This document shows, one piece after another, positions 41,958 through 50,363 of a DNA stretch of 64,000 nucleotides. The position numbers were made by a program, and so were the translations under genes. The stretch covers positions 92,043-156,042 of the forward strand of contig NZ_QXFL01000008.1 of assembly GCF_003584125.1 (NCBI RefSeq). The letters run 5' to 3'. The notes beneath the pieces were generated by a model, which was not told where the DNA came from, did no database searches, and saw only the letters and a list, made by a program, of their open reading frames with translations. The stretch comes from Aurantiacibacter zhengii (GTDB lineage: Bacteria > Pseudomonadota > Alphaproteobacteria > Sphingomonadales > Sphingomonadaceae). Position 1 is the stretch's first letter; every line of letters begins with the position of its first letter.

Positions 41958-43250
41958 TCATGCAACTGCACGCAAAGCTGCCAGTGTGCGCGCTTGCTTG
42001 ATCTCCCGCACGCTCCGCAACTCGCCACCGTCCAATAGTCGCGCAATCTCTGCCGCCACTTGATCCGCCGCGATGATGAGCGCGGTATCCAGGTGCACAT
42101 AGCGCTGGGTTACGCCGCGCGGGGCGTGACCGAGTAGGCCCGAGATGGTCAGTTCACTGAAACCTTGCGCCGCTGCCATGCTGGCAAAGCTGTGGCGCAG
42201 GGTGTGCGGTGTCACTTTGTCCAGGCCTGCACGCGCGCAGACTCGGCCCAGCACCCGAACGACGCCTACGAAATGCCCATCGCCCCAATCCGCCGGGAAG
42301 ATGAAGGGCGAATGACTGGACAAAGCCTGAGCCTCCAGCACGTGCATTGCTGAGTCTCCGGCCACGCGGATCTGCGGACCGGACTTGGTATCCGGAAAAC
42401 GGACGAGATTGTCGTCGGGCTGAACCCATGCCTTGTGCATTGCCAGCACTTCCATGCGGCGAAAACCGGTGAGAAGCATGACGCGGATCGCAGCGAGGCC
42501 GGCCGGGTGTTCGCCCTCGCGTTCCATCTGCGTCATCACCTTGCCAAGGTGACGGATTTCGCCAGCGCTCAGATATCGCTTCACCTTCTGCGAGGCCATG
42601 ATGCGCACGCCTGTTGCCGGACTAACCTCAATAATGCCGAGGCGGCGGGCGTGATTGAGTAGAGCGCGAAGCGTGCTGATGGCGCGGGCAGCAACGCCTG
42701 AGCCGCCAGCCGTTTGCCCACCTCGGCTTGTGCGCCTCGCTCGGGCGGTTCGACCAGCCGCAATATCACCTTGCAAGCGTTCAATATCTGCCAATTTCAA
42801 TTGGCTGACCACGCGATTGCCGATCAGCGGCTTAATGTGGAGTTCAATACGGCTTCGATCACCTGCGACCGATGACGCCTTGATGGGGCGGCGGTTTCGT
42901 CCGATCAGCCGACCGGCTTCGGCCTCGGCAAGATACCAATCGCAAACTGCTGCGATTGTCAGCCCCGTACGGACCGAGTGCCGTTCGGCGGATGGGTCGG
43001 CCCCGTCGATCACAGCGGCGAGCTTCTTTTGGGCGAGGTCGCGGGCTTGCTCGACAGTCAGAACACCATATTGGCCTATAACACAGCGACGGGTCCTCGC
43101 CTCTTGGTTTCGATATTGGATGATAAATGTTTTGGTGCCGCTGGGTTTAACGCGAACGCCAAAACCGCGCAGTTCGCTGTCCCAAAGAAAGGTGTCGCGC
43201 TCTCGGTTGGATTTGAGCGCCTCGACGGTGCGTTTAGTTAGTCTGGTCAT
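41958..43250 (-). CDS. Tyrosine-type recombinase/integrase
   Basis: 430 aa of the phage P4/alpha-type integrase class: an N-terminal arm-binding domain (LWDSELRGFGVRVKPSGTKTF), a core-binding helical domain, and a catalytic domain with Arg264 (LTGFRRMEVL), His349-Arg352 (HTLRHSF), His375 (LLGHA) and the nucleophile Tyr384 (QRYVHLD). All five catalytic residues are intact, so the island may still be able to excise. It lies 255 bp from attR. Confidence 0.96.
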   Translation of the reverse strand: MTRLTKRTVEALKSNRERDTFLWDSELRGFGVRVKPSGTKTFIIQYRNQEARTRRCVIGQYGVLTVEQARDLAQKKLAAVIDGADPSAERHSVRTGLTIAAVCDWYLAEAEAGRLIGRNRRPIKASSVAGDRSRIELHIKPLIGNRVVSQLKLADIERLQGDIAAGRTARARRTSRGGQTAGGSGVAARAISTLRALLNHARRLGIIEVSPATGVRIMASQKVKRYLSAGEIRHLGKVMTQMEREGEHPAGLAAIRVMLLTGFRRMEVLAMHKAWVQPDDNLVRFPDTKSGPQIRVAGDSAMHVLEAQALSSHSPFIFPADWGDGHFVGVVRVLGRVCARAGLDKVTPHTLRHSFASMAAAQGFSELTISGLLGHAPRGVTQRYVHLDTALIIAADQVAAEIARLLDGGELRSVREIKQARTLAALRAVA

Positions 43251-43327
43251 GCGATTTGTCCTTGATTTGAGTTGTCATTCCTTTCGAAGTTGCTCCTGCG
43301 CTCCGGTGGCCCACGCGCTTGATATTT

Positions 43328-43373
43328 GCTTCCCCACACAGGTGCAGCATGGCCGGGGAAGCAGGGGGGAAGC
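43328..43373. repeat. GCTTCCCC motif group near attR
   Basis: GCTTCCCC at 43328-35, GGAAGC at 43357-62 and GGGGAAGC at 43366-73, the same order as at 30534-30577 near attL, with near-identical spacing. Region 43251-43505 contains no gene. Confidence 0.5.
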
Positions 43374-43505
43374 AGTAGGAGGGAAACCGCCGGAAATCGC
43401 AGCGTACCAATGGGGACTCGATGTGAGAAACAAGCAATTGATATTGCCTGGAATATCGTAGATTTTACTGAATACGAAAACGATAGCGAAAATGCCGAGA
43501 GGCAG

Positions 43506-43554
43506 TTGCCAAGGTTGGGGTCGGGCGTTCGAATCGCCTCGCCCGCTCCATTTT
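43506..43554 (+). repeat. attR of the island
   Basis: Perfect 49-base copy of the 3' portion of tRNA-Gly including its CCA and TTTT. It lacks the 5' half, so no second tRNA is made here. Confidence 0.92.
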
Positions 43555-43605
43555 CCTTCCGAATACCTGCCTGACGAGCGCACAGCATTTGGCTGTGCGC
43601 GTCGC

Positions 43606-45090
43606 CTAGCCCTCGTAATTCTCCAGTTCGTCACCCTGCACGTTCACCACGTGGACGAGGTTCGTCGCGCCGGCCTGACCGAAGGGAACGCCGGCCAGCA
43701 TGGCGAGGCGCGTGCCTTCCTCGGCGAAGCCGTGGCGCAGGGCCATGCGCTTGCCCTTGGCGATCATCTCTTCGAAGCTGCCGATGTCCTTGGTTGCCAC
43801 CGGGTGACCGCCCCACAGCAGGGCTACGCGGCGGGCGACTTCCATCGACGGGGTCAGCACCATCAGCGGCACGGCGGGGCGTTCGCGCGCCACGCGCCGG
43901 GCGCTGCTGCCGGAGAAGGTGAACACGGCGATCGCGCTGATGTTCACGGTGTCTGCAATGGTCATGCAGGCGTGGCTGAGGGCGTCGGCCAGCGTGGGAT
44001 CGGGCGGGGTGTCCAGCATGCGCACGCGCTGCTTGTAGGCATCGTCCTTTTCCACCTGCCGGCCGATGGCGTCCATCATCAGCACCGCTTCCTCGGGCCA
44101 GTCGCCGGCAGCGGTCTCGGCGCTCAGCATGACGCAGTCGGCACCGTCGTAGACCGCGTTCGCCACGTCCGACACCTCGGCGCGGGTGGGGGCCGGGCTT
44201 TCGATCATGCTTTCCAGCATCTGCGTGGCCACGATCACCGGCTTGCCGGTAAGGCGCGTGGCGTTGACGATCTTCTTCTGCAGCGGCGGGACTTCCTGCG
44301 GCTCCAGCTCCACGCCAAGGTCGCCGCGCGCCACCATGATGCCGTCGGCCTGCGCGATGATCTCGTCGAGGCGGCGCACCGCTTGCGGTTTCTCGATCTT
44401 GGCGCACAGCGCGCCGCGCCGCTCGCCATCGGGGCCTTCCATCAGCTTGCGCGCCTCGATCAAATCGTCGGGTCGCTGCACGAAGGACAGGCCGATCCAG
44501 TCGACGCCCTGTTCCATGGCAAAGGCGAGGTCGCGCTTATCCTTTTCGGTAAGGGCGGGAATTGGAATTTCCGCATCGGGCACGTTCACGCCCTTGCGGT
44601 CGGAGATCACGCCGCCGACCTCGGCCTTGCACACGATCTCGCCGTTGCTGACCGATTTTACCTTCAGGCGAATCTTGCCGTCGTTCACCAGCAGGCGCTG
44701 GCCTTCCTCCACCACGTGGAAGATTTCCGGGTGCGGCAATTCCACGCGCGTCTCGTCGCCCGGTTCGCCCACCCGGTCGAAGGTGAAGGTGCCGCCGTGC
44801 GGAATGATGGCGCGGCCATCCTTGAACGTGCCCACGCGCAGCTTCGGCCCCTGCAGGTCGGCCAGAATGGCGATGGGACGGTAGAATTCCTTTTCCAATT
44901 GGCGGATGTTGGCGATGGTGCGCGCGTGCATTGCATGCTCGCCATGGCTCATGTTGACGCGGAAGGCGTCCGCACCTGCCTGGAACAGCCGCCGCAGCAT
45001 ATCGATATCGCTGCAAGCAGGACCGGTGGTGGCGAGAATCTTGACCTTGCGCCCGCGCGGGCCAAGTTTTCGTGTATCGAGCGTTTCCAT
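43606..45090 (-). CDS. pyk: Pyruvate kinase
   Basis: 494 aa, the last glycolytic step, converting phosphoenolpyruvate and ADP to pyruvate and ATP. N-terminal RKVKILATTGPACSD, the MSHGEHAMH loop, IAILADLQGPKLRVG with the substrate-binding region, then the signature of the active site IEKPQAVRRLDEII and ARGDLGVELEP. The C-terminal domain is complete (AVFTFSGSSARRVARERP). Starts at 45090. It is divergent from the DUF1244 gene. Confidence 0.97.
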   Translation of the reverse strand: METLDTRKLGPRGRKVKILATTGPACSDIDMLRRLFQAGADAFRVNMSHGEHAMHARTIANIRQLEKEFYRPIAILADLQGPKLRVGTFKDGRAIIPHGGTFTFDRVGEPGDETRVELPHPEIFHVVEEGQRLLVNDGKIRLKVKSVSNGEIVCKAEVGGVISDRKGVNVPDAEIPIPALTEKDKRDLAFAMEQGVDWIGLSFVQRPDDLIEARKLMEGPDGERRGALCAKIEKPQAVRRLDEIIAQADGIMVARGDLGVELEPQEVPPLQKKIVNATRLTGKPVIVATQMLESMIESPAPTRAEVSDVANAVYDGADCVMLSAETAAGDWPEEAVLMMDAIGRQVEKDDAYKQRVRMLDTPPDPTLADALSHACMTIADTVNISAIAVFTFSGSSARRVARERPAVPLMVLTPSMEVARRVALLWGGHPVATKDIGSFEEMIAKGKRMALRHGFAEEGTRLAMLAGVPFGQAGATNLVHVVNVQGDELENYEG

Positions 45091-45132
45091 GGCCCCCGCC
45101 TATGGCACTCTCGCATGACAAGACAAGGATAT

Positions 45133-45453
45133 ATGATGAGCACTGCGCAAGATCCCCTCGACCAGTTGCCCGATGCGGTCGCCGCCGCTGCCTTCCGACG
45201 GCTGGTGCGCCATCTGCGGCACCGCCACGATGCGCAGAATATCGACCTGATGGGCCTCTCCGGCTTCTGCCGCAATTGCCTGGCCGACTGGATTCGCGAC
45301 GCCGGGTACGAGGGCGACAAGGCCGCCGCGCGCGAACTGATCCACGGCATGCCGATGGACGAATGGAAGGCGACCCGCCAGACCGAGGCGACGCCAGAGC
45401 AGCTCGACCGGATGGCCGCCAGCGTGGAAAAGAACCGCGCGGACCTGCGCTAA
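45133..45453 (+). CDS. DUF1244 family protein
   Basis: 106 aa, with AAFRRLVRHLRHRHDAQNIDLMGLSGFCRNCLADW as the core, including His residues and a C-x2-C-like FCRNC that suggest metal binding. The PMDEWK phrase is also characteristic. Conserved in proteobacteria with unknown function. ATG at 45133 or 45136; AAGGA just upstream. It lies between pyk and gapR, an arrangement seen in other alphaproteobacteria. Confidence 0.9.
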   Translation: MMSTAQDPLDQLPDAVAAAAFRRLVRHLRHRHDAQNIDLMGLSGFCRNCLADWIRDAGYEGDKAAARELIHGMPMDEWKATRQTEATPEQLDRMAASVEKNRADLR

Positions 45454-45559
45454 CGCGCGTGCTGTGCACAAATCGGTCCACAGGGCGCGCTTGCACCCGT
45501 GAACGGCTGCGCTAATCAGCGCGCCAACCGATTCTCATATACTACCGGAGCAACACCCC

Positions 45560-45796
45560 ATGGCCGAAGCCACCGACGACCGCCTGCGCCTGCTGATCGA
45601 GCGTATCGAACGCCTCGAGGAAGAGAAAAAGGGCATCGCCGACGACATCCGCGACGTTTATGCCGAGGCCAAGGCCGTGGGCTACGACGTGAAGATCATG
45701 CGCCAGATCGTGCGCCTGCGGAAGATGGACGCGAACGACCGCAGCGAGCAGGAAATGATCCTCGATACCTACAAGGCCGCGCTGGGCATGGCCTGA
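45560..45796 (+). CDS. gapR: Nucleoid-associated protein GapR (DUF2312)
   Basis: 78 aa with the DUF2312 pattern: a long coiled-coil helix [26 protein letters not shown], then [21 protein letters not shown]. GapR is an alphaproteobacterial protein that clamps overtwisted DNA ahead of replication forks and supports topoisomerase action. Length and spacing are usual. GGAG ribosome site. Confidence 0.93.
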   Translation: MAEATDDRLRLLIERIERLEEEKKGIADDIRDVYAEAKAVGYDVKIMRQIVRLRKMDANDRSEQEMILDTYKAALGMA

Positions 45797-45894
45797 TAGG
45801 GGACGGTTGGAGCCTTCCGGGCGACGACGCGCGGAACGGCGCGTCGGACAGGGCCGTTGATTCTGCAAATAGCCAATTTGCAGGAAAACACCCC

Positions 45895-46776
45895 ATGACC
45901 GACACGCTCGACAAGACCCAGGACGCCACCTTCATCAAGCCCATCGCCGAGGAGCCGGACATGCCCGGCCATGAAAGCGCGCTGGATCGCAAGCCCGAAT
46001 GGCAGCCGCGCTATCCCGGCTCGGGCCGGATGAAGGGCAAGGTTGCCATCATCACCGGGGCCGATAGCGGAATCGGCCGCGCCACTGCCGTGCTTTTCGC
46101 GCGCGAAGGGGCGAAGGTCGCCATCGCCTATCTCGAAGAAGACGACGACGCTGCCAAGACGAAGGAACTGTGCGAGCAGGAAGGCAGCGAGGCCATCACC
46201 TTCCGCTGCGACCTTGGTCGCAAGGAAGATGCCGGGAAGCTGGTGGAAAAGACCCTCGATGCTTTCGGGCAGATCGACAGCCTGATCCAGATCGCGGGCG
46301 AGCAGCACCCCGATTATGACATCACCGACATCACGCCCGAGCAGCTACAGCGCACGTTCCAGTCCAACATCTATTCGATGTTCTACGTGGCGCAGGCCGC
46401 CCGCCCGCACCTGAAGCGTGGGGCGACCATCGTGAACTGCACCAGCATCACCATGTACCAGGGCGCGCCTATCCTGCTGGATTACTCCGCCACAAAGGGA
46501 GCGATCACGGCCTTCACCCGCTCGCTGAGCGGCCAGCTGATCGACGACGGCATCCGCGTGAACGCAGTCGCGCCCGGTCCGATCTGGACCCCGCTGAACC
46601 CCTGCGGCGGCATGCCGGAAGAGGAAATGGACGACTGGGGCACCGACACGCCGATGGGTCGCGCAGGCGAACCCAACGAAGTCGCCCCGGCCTTCCTGTT
46701 CCTGGCCTGCGAAGATTCTTCCTACATGGCCGGACAGGTGCTGCACCCGAACGGCGGCACCGTCGTCGGCAGCTGA
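45895..46776 (+). CDS. SDR family oxidoreductase (YghA-like)
   Basis: 293 aa with a Rossmann fold: an N-terminal extension of about 48 residues, then GKVAIITGADSGIGRATA (cofactor site), Asn in VNCTS, and the catalytic Tyr-x3-Lys in LDYSATKGAI. The extension and sequence phrases match the YghA/GsiB-type branch with NADPH-linked activity. Substrate unknown. The gene starts 99 bp after gapR with an AGGAAA site. Confidence 0.9.
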   Translation: MTDTLDKTQDATFIKPIAEEPDMPGHESALDRKPEWQPRYPGSGRMKGKVAIITGADSGIGRATAVLFAREGAKVAIAYLEEDDDAAKTKELCEQEGSEAITFRCDLGRKEDAGKLVEKTLDAFGQIDSLIQIAGEQHPDYDITDITPEQLQRTFQSNIYSMFYVAQAARPHLKRGATIVNCTSITMYQGAPILLDYSATKGAITAFTRSLSGQLIDDGIRVNAVAPGPIWTPLNPCGGMPEEEMDDWGTDTPMGRAGEPNEVAPAFLFLACEDSSYMAGQVLHPNGGTVVGS

Positions 46777-46800
46777 GGCGACAGACATTGTTGAAGGATG

Positions 46801-46830
46801 AGCGGGGCTGGGCTAGGCCCCGCTTTCATT
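46801..46830 (+). terminator. Stem-loop terminator of the SDR gene
   Basis: AGCGGGGC and GCCCCGCT form an 8-bp stem around an eight-base loop, followed by TTTCATTTT. Confidence 0.85.
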
Positions 46831-46855
46831 TTCAGCACCCCTTAGAAGAACCATC

Positions 46856-47602
46856 ATGGCAGGCCATTCCAAATTCAAGAACATCATGCACCGCAAGGGT
46901 GCGCAGGACAAAAAGCGTTCCAACCTGTTTTCAAAGCTTTCCCGCGAAATCACCGTCGCGGCGAAGATGGGCATGCCCGATCCGGACATGAACCCGCGCC
47001 TGCGCCTGGCGGTGAACGCGGCCAAGGCCCAGTCGATGCCCAAGGACAACATCCAGCGCGCGATCGACAAGGCTTCTGCCAGCGACGGCGAGAATTACGA
47101 GGAAGTGCGCTACGAGGGCTATGGCCCCGGCGGCAGCGCGATCATCGTGGAAGCGCTGACGGATAACCGTAACCGCACCGCCACCTCTATCCGCACGGCT
47201 TTTTCCAAGCACGGCGGTAACCTTGGCACCGAAGGCAGCGTGGTCCACGGGTTCGAACGCCTTGGCCTGATCGTCTATCCCGCCGACGCGGGCGACGAGG
47301 AAAAGGTTCTGGAAGCCGCGCTGGAAGCCGGCGCGGAAGACATCACCTCCACCGAGGACGGCCACGAAATCTGGACTGCGGCAGACGACCTGCACCAGGT
47401 CGCCAGCGATCTGGAAAAGGCGCTGGGCGAGGCCGAGACCGTGAAGCTTGCATGGAAGCCCAATCTCACCGTCGACATGGATGAGAAGAACGCCTCTACC
47501 CTCTTGAAGCTGATCGACGTGCTGGATGATGACGACGACGTGCAGACCGTGTGGGGCAACTACGACATCTCCGACGATGTGATGGAGAAGGTGGGCGGGT
47601 GA
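46856..47602 (+). CDS. yebC: YebC/PmpR family regulator
   Basis: 248 aa, with the invariant opening [21 protein letters not shown], then [14 protein letters not shown] and [17 protein letters not shown]. YebC-type proteins were long called transcriptional regulators and have more recently been tied to ribosome stalling at proline stretches. It directly precedes ruvC, a common arrangement. Confidence 0.95.
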   Translation: MAGHSKFKNIMHRKGAQDKKRSNLFSKLSREITVAAKMGMPDPDMNPRLRLAVNAAKAQSMPKDNIQRAIDKASASDGENYEEVRYEGYGPGGSAIIVEALTDNRNRTATSIRTAFSKHGGNLGTEGSVVHGFERLGLIVYPADAGDEEKVLEAALEAGAEDITSTEDGHEIWTAADDLHQVASDLEKALGEAETVKLAWKPNLTVDMDEKNASTLLKLIDVLDDDDDVQTVWGNYDISDDVMEKVGG

Positions 47603-47645
47603 GCGCGCCCCTGCGAATGGACTTCCCCCATTCGGATGACGCGGT

Positions 47646-48116
47646 GTGGTGACCATCATCCTCGGCCTCGATCCTTCGCTCAGTTGCACCGGCTGGGGCG
47701 TGATCCGGGTCGAGGGGAGCCGCATATCCCATGTCGCCAACGGCCAGATAGCCACCTCCGCGCGGGCGACCATGCCCGACCGTCTGGCAGCCCTGCACGC
47801 CGGGATCGCCCAGGTCATCGCCCGCCACCGCCCGGATCGCGGGGCGGCGGAGGAGGTGTTCGCCAACAAGAACCCGCAATCCACGCTCAAGCTGGCGCAG
47901 GCGCGCGGCGCGGTGCTAGCGGCCTGCGGAGCATCTGGCCTGGAGGTGCGCGAACACGCGGCCCGGCTGGTGAAGAAGGCTGTTGTCGGCACGGGCGGCG
48001 CCGACAAGCACCAGGTCCAGGCGATGCTGCGCGTGCTGTTGCCGGGCGCGGAGCCGGAAGGGGCCGATGCGGCGGACGCGCTGGCCGTAGCCATCGCGGA
48101 CGCGAACCTGGGCTGA
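47646..48116 (+). CDS. ruvC: Holliday junction resolvase RuvC
   Basis: 156 aa. RuvC cuts Holliday junctions at the end of recombination. RNase-H fold with catalytic Asp in LGLDPSL, Glu in AAEEVFANKN, and the C-terminal Asp residues in ADAADALAVA. The start is one of two adjacent GTG codons (47646 or 47649). ruvA and ruvB are not next to it. Confidence 0.95.
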   Translation: MVTIILGLDPSLSCTGWGVIRVEGSRISHVANGQIATSARATMPDRLAALHAGIAQVIARHRPDRGAAEEVFANKNPQSTLKLAQARGAVLAACGASGLEVREHAARLVKKAVVGTGGADKHQVQAMLRVLLPGAEPEGADAADALAVAIADANLG

Positions 48117-48207
48117 CAGCAAAACAAATTGGAACAAGCACTTGCACACTTCGTAGATGGGTATCCGGGCGCGAGGACGGCGCTGGCCTGATCTAAGGAG
48201 ATTTGAA

Positions 48208-48549
48208 ATGCGCAAGACCTTACCCGCCCTGATCGCCGCCACGCTGTGCGTCAGCGGCTGCACCACCGGCGTCGGCGGTAATCCGCTTGGCGGCCTGCTG
48301 GGCGGCATCCTTGGCGGCAACGGCTACAACGAGCGTAACCTGAGCGACTTCGAACGCGCAGCAGTGAACGCCTGCGGCCAGGAAGCCCAGCGTTACACCC
48401 GTGACCGCGTTCGCGTGGAGCGGGTGGACCAGATTACCCGCGACAGCGTGCGGGTGGACGGGCGCATCGAAACACGCGACCGTAGCCGCGACGAATTCAC
48501 CTGCACCTTTGCCAGCAACGGGCGCATCGCGGATTTCCGCGTACTCTGA
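48208..48549 (+). CDS. Small lipoprotein with Gly-rich linker
   Basis: 113 aa with a TAAGGAG ribosome site. Lipobox VSGC at about residues 15-18. A Gly-rich linker (GGLLGGILGGNG) leads to a domain with two Cys (VNACGQEA and FTCTFAS) and a central Arg-rich part (RYTRDRVRVERVDQ). It looks like a small envelope protein, with its Cys pair perhaps forming a disulfide. No family name known to me. Confidence 0.75.
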   Translation: MRKTLPALIAATLCVSGCTTGVGGNPLGGLLGGILGGNGYNERNLSDFERAAVNACGQEAQRYTRDRVRVERVDQITRDSVRVDGRIETRDRSRDEFTCTFASNGRIADFRVL

Positions 48550-48605
48550 CGATTGGAGCAACCAAGGTGGTTTGATTCAGGGGGCGGTGTGGCTAACTGC
48601 GCCCC

Positions 48606-48905
48606 ATGTATCTGGTGGTCTTCCGCAACCGCAAACGCGCCGATATCGACACCGCCGCCTACGATCTGCAGGCGGAGGAGATGGAGGTCATGGCGCGTGC
48701 GCAGCCGGGCTACCTTTCCTTCAAGAGCTATGTTGCAGAGGATGGCGAGGTAGTGGCGCTGTCCGAATGGACCGACGAGGCCAGCGCCCGCGCGTGGGGC
48801 CGGGTGGCCGAGCACGCTGCCGCACAGGCCGAGGGCCGGGCGCGCTGGTATGCCGAATACACCATGTTCGGCTGCGACCGCCCCCGCACCCATCGCTTTC
48901 CCTGA
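48606..48905 (+). CDS. Antibiotic biosynthesis monooxygenase (ABM) domain protein
   Basis: 99 aa with a ferredoxin-like ABM fold: YLVVFRNRKRAD, MEVMARAQPGYLSFKSY, VVALSEWTDEASARAW and a C-terminal RARWYAEYTMF strand. These dimeric proteins range from haem-degrading enzymes to proteins without known substrate. No ribosome site is strong, but the domain is clear. Confidence 0.85.
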   Translation: MYLVVFRNRKRADIDTAAYDLQAEEMEVMARAQPGYLSFKSYVAEDGEVVALSEWTDEASARAWGRVAEHAAAQAEGRARWYAEYTMFGCDRPRTHRFP

Positions 48906-49082
48906 CGCTTTCCTACTCGCACCTGTTCGCCCACCCCGGCGGCATGAAAGGTCCTGTCGCAAACCTGTCCGAAACACGCGCTATCCGGGGATGCGGCGCA
49001 GCCCCTGCTGACAGCGCGAACCTTTTCGCTCTAGGACAGTGTTCCATGTGTTCCAGGTTAGTTGGAAAGAGGCACCCAAGGC

Positions 49083-49436
49083 ATGACGATCCATCTCTAC
49101 GGCATTCCGGGCTGCGATACCGTGAAGAAGGCCCGGCGCTGGCTTGATTCGCAAGGGATCGACTACGCCTTCCACGACTACAAGAAAGAAGGCGCGGATG
49201 CCGGTAATCTCGGCCGCTGGGCGGACCGGGTCAGCTGGGAAGTGCTGCTCAACCGGCGCGGAACGACCTGGCGCAAGCTGGATGAAGCGCGCAAGGACGG
49301 GATCGACCGGGACAGGGCGCTCGCGCTGATGGCTGAGAATCCCAGCATGATAAAGCGCCCGGTGGTGGAAACCGACGACGGCGATCGCATACTGGTGGGC
49401 TTCACCCAGAGCGAATGGGAAAATGTCCTATGCTGA
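49083..49436 (+). CDS. ArsC/YffB-like reductase family protein
   Basis: 117 aa with a thioredoxin-like ArsC fold. The Cys at residue 11 lies in IPGCDTVKKARRW, and the downstream NPSMIKRPVVE phrase is typical. This is the YffB subgroup, which resembles arsenate reductase but is not proven to act on arsenate; no other ars genes are near. ATG at 49083 after AGGCACCCAAGGC. Confidence 0.92.
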   Translation: MTIHLYGIPGCDTVKKARRWLDSQGIDYAFHDYKKEGADAGNLGRWADRVSWEVLLNRRGTTWRKLDEARKDGIDRDRALALMAENPSMIKRPVVETDDGDRILVGFTQSEWENVLC

Positions 49437-49457
49437 TCGTATGATGCTGACCGTGCC

Positions 49458-50363
49458 ATGCTGAGCCGCCTGCAGCAGAACTGGCAGCGCGCCTTTCGCG
49501 AGTCGCTGGAATCGGCGCTGGCGGCGGGTATTGCCTGGTGGATCGGCACGCTGGTGTTCGGGCCAGAGCATACCCCGCTGTTCGCCGCCGTTGCCGCCGT
49601 CGTCAGCCTTGCGCCGGGCCTGCCCAGCCATTCGCGCCAGGCACTGGGCCTGCTGTTGGGCGTGGTCGTGGGCATCGTGATCGGCGAGATCGCACTGGCG
49701 GGTGCAGAGGGCGCACATCCGGCAGTGCTGGCGCTAGCCGTGTTCGTCTCGATCATGCTGGCCATCGCATTCGAAGTGCAGCCCATCATCGGTATCCAGG
49801 CGGGCGTTTCCACCGTCATCGTACTGGTGGAGGGGCAGGGCCAGAACAGCTACGCCCGCGTGCTCGATGCGCTGATCGGAGGCGGCGTGGCGCTGGCTTT
49901 CAGCCAGGTGCTTCTCACGCCCGACCCCTTCCGTATCATGCGCAAGGCAGGTGAAAAGTTTGCGAAGGCGGCAGACGGGCTGCGCGACGAGCTGTGCCGG
50001 TGCCGGGAAGGCGAGACCGGCAGGGACGATGTGGAGAGCGCGCTTCGCACGATGGACCGCTCTGCCATGTCGCTAGACGAGCAGCTCGAATACGTGGGCC
50101 GGGTTGCCGACCGGACACTCCGCGGACGTCTGCACAAGCCGCGGATCGAGGCGCGTGCCGGGCAGTGGCGCGAATGTTCGAAGCGTATTCGCCTTTCTCT
50201 CAGTGATGTTGCTCACTCCATGCTGGCAAAAGAGGGCGACGAAAGCGATGGCTCAAAGCTGGACGAGGCTGCGCGCTGGCTGGAAGCGGGGCAATCGCTT
50301 TCGCGAGGGAACGACGAGGCTTTCCGTTCGGTCGCGAAAGTCGAGGACGAGGGGCTACGGTAA
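49458..50363 (+). CDS. FUSC family membrane protein
   Basis: 301 aa. The first half has about six membrane segments (AAGIAWWIGTLVFG, LFAAVAAVVSLAPG, LGLLLGVVVGIVIG), the second half is a soluble helical region. This is the layout of the aromatic acid exporter/FUSC family, including YccS-like exporters. Its stop overlaps the start of the next gene (TAATG), so the two are coupled. Confidence 0.85.
   Translation: MLSRLQQNWQRAFRESLESALAAGIAWWIGTLVFGPEHTPLFAAVAAVVSLAPGLPSHSRQALGLLLGVVVGIVIGEIALAGAEGAHPAVLALAVFVSIMLAIAFEVQPIIGIQAGVSTVIVLVEGQGQNSYARVLDALIGGGVALAFSQVLLTPDPFRIMRKAGEKFAKAADGLRDELCRCREGETGRDDVESALRTMDRSAMSLDEQLEYVGRVADRTLRGRLHKPRIEARAGQWRECSKRIRLSLSDVAHSMLAKEGDESDGSKLDEAARWLEAGQSLSRGNDEAFRSVAKVEDEGLR

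Larger units (their letters stand above)
30437..43554. mobile_element. tRNA-Gly-integrated genomic island, about 13.07 kb
   Basis: Bounded by perfect 49-bp direct repeats (30437-30485 and 43506-43554), the first being the 3' part of tRNA-Gly. A tyrosine integrase lies next to the right end and reads away from it. Cargo is chromate efflux, cobalamin uptake, an excisionase-like protein and a nucleotidyltransferase-HEPN protein, with a plasmid-like iteron cluster. There are no conjugation genes, so it could only move with help. Flanking genes on both sides are core genes. Confidence 0.92.

Noticed and set aside
43506..43554. Second tRNA-Gly gene
   Set aside because: Only the 3' part of the tRNA is present; the acceptor 5' strand and D arm are missing, so it is the att copy.
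43492..45453. 653-codon forward frame across attR and opposite pyk
   Set aside because: Most of it is antisense to pyruvate kinase. Only its last 106 codons, the DUF1244 gene, are real.
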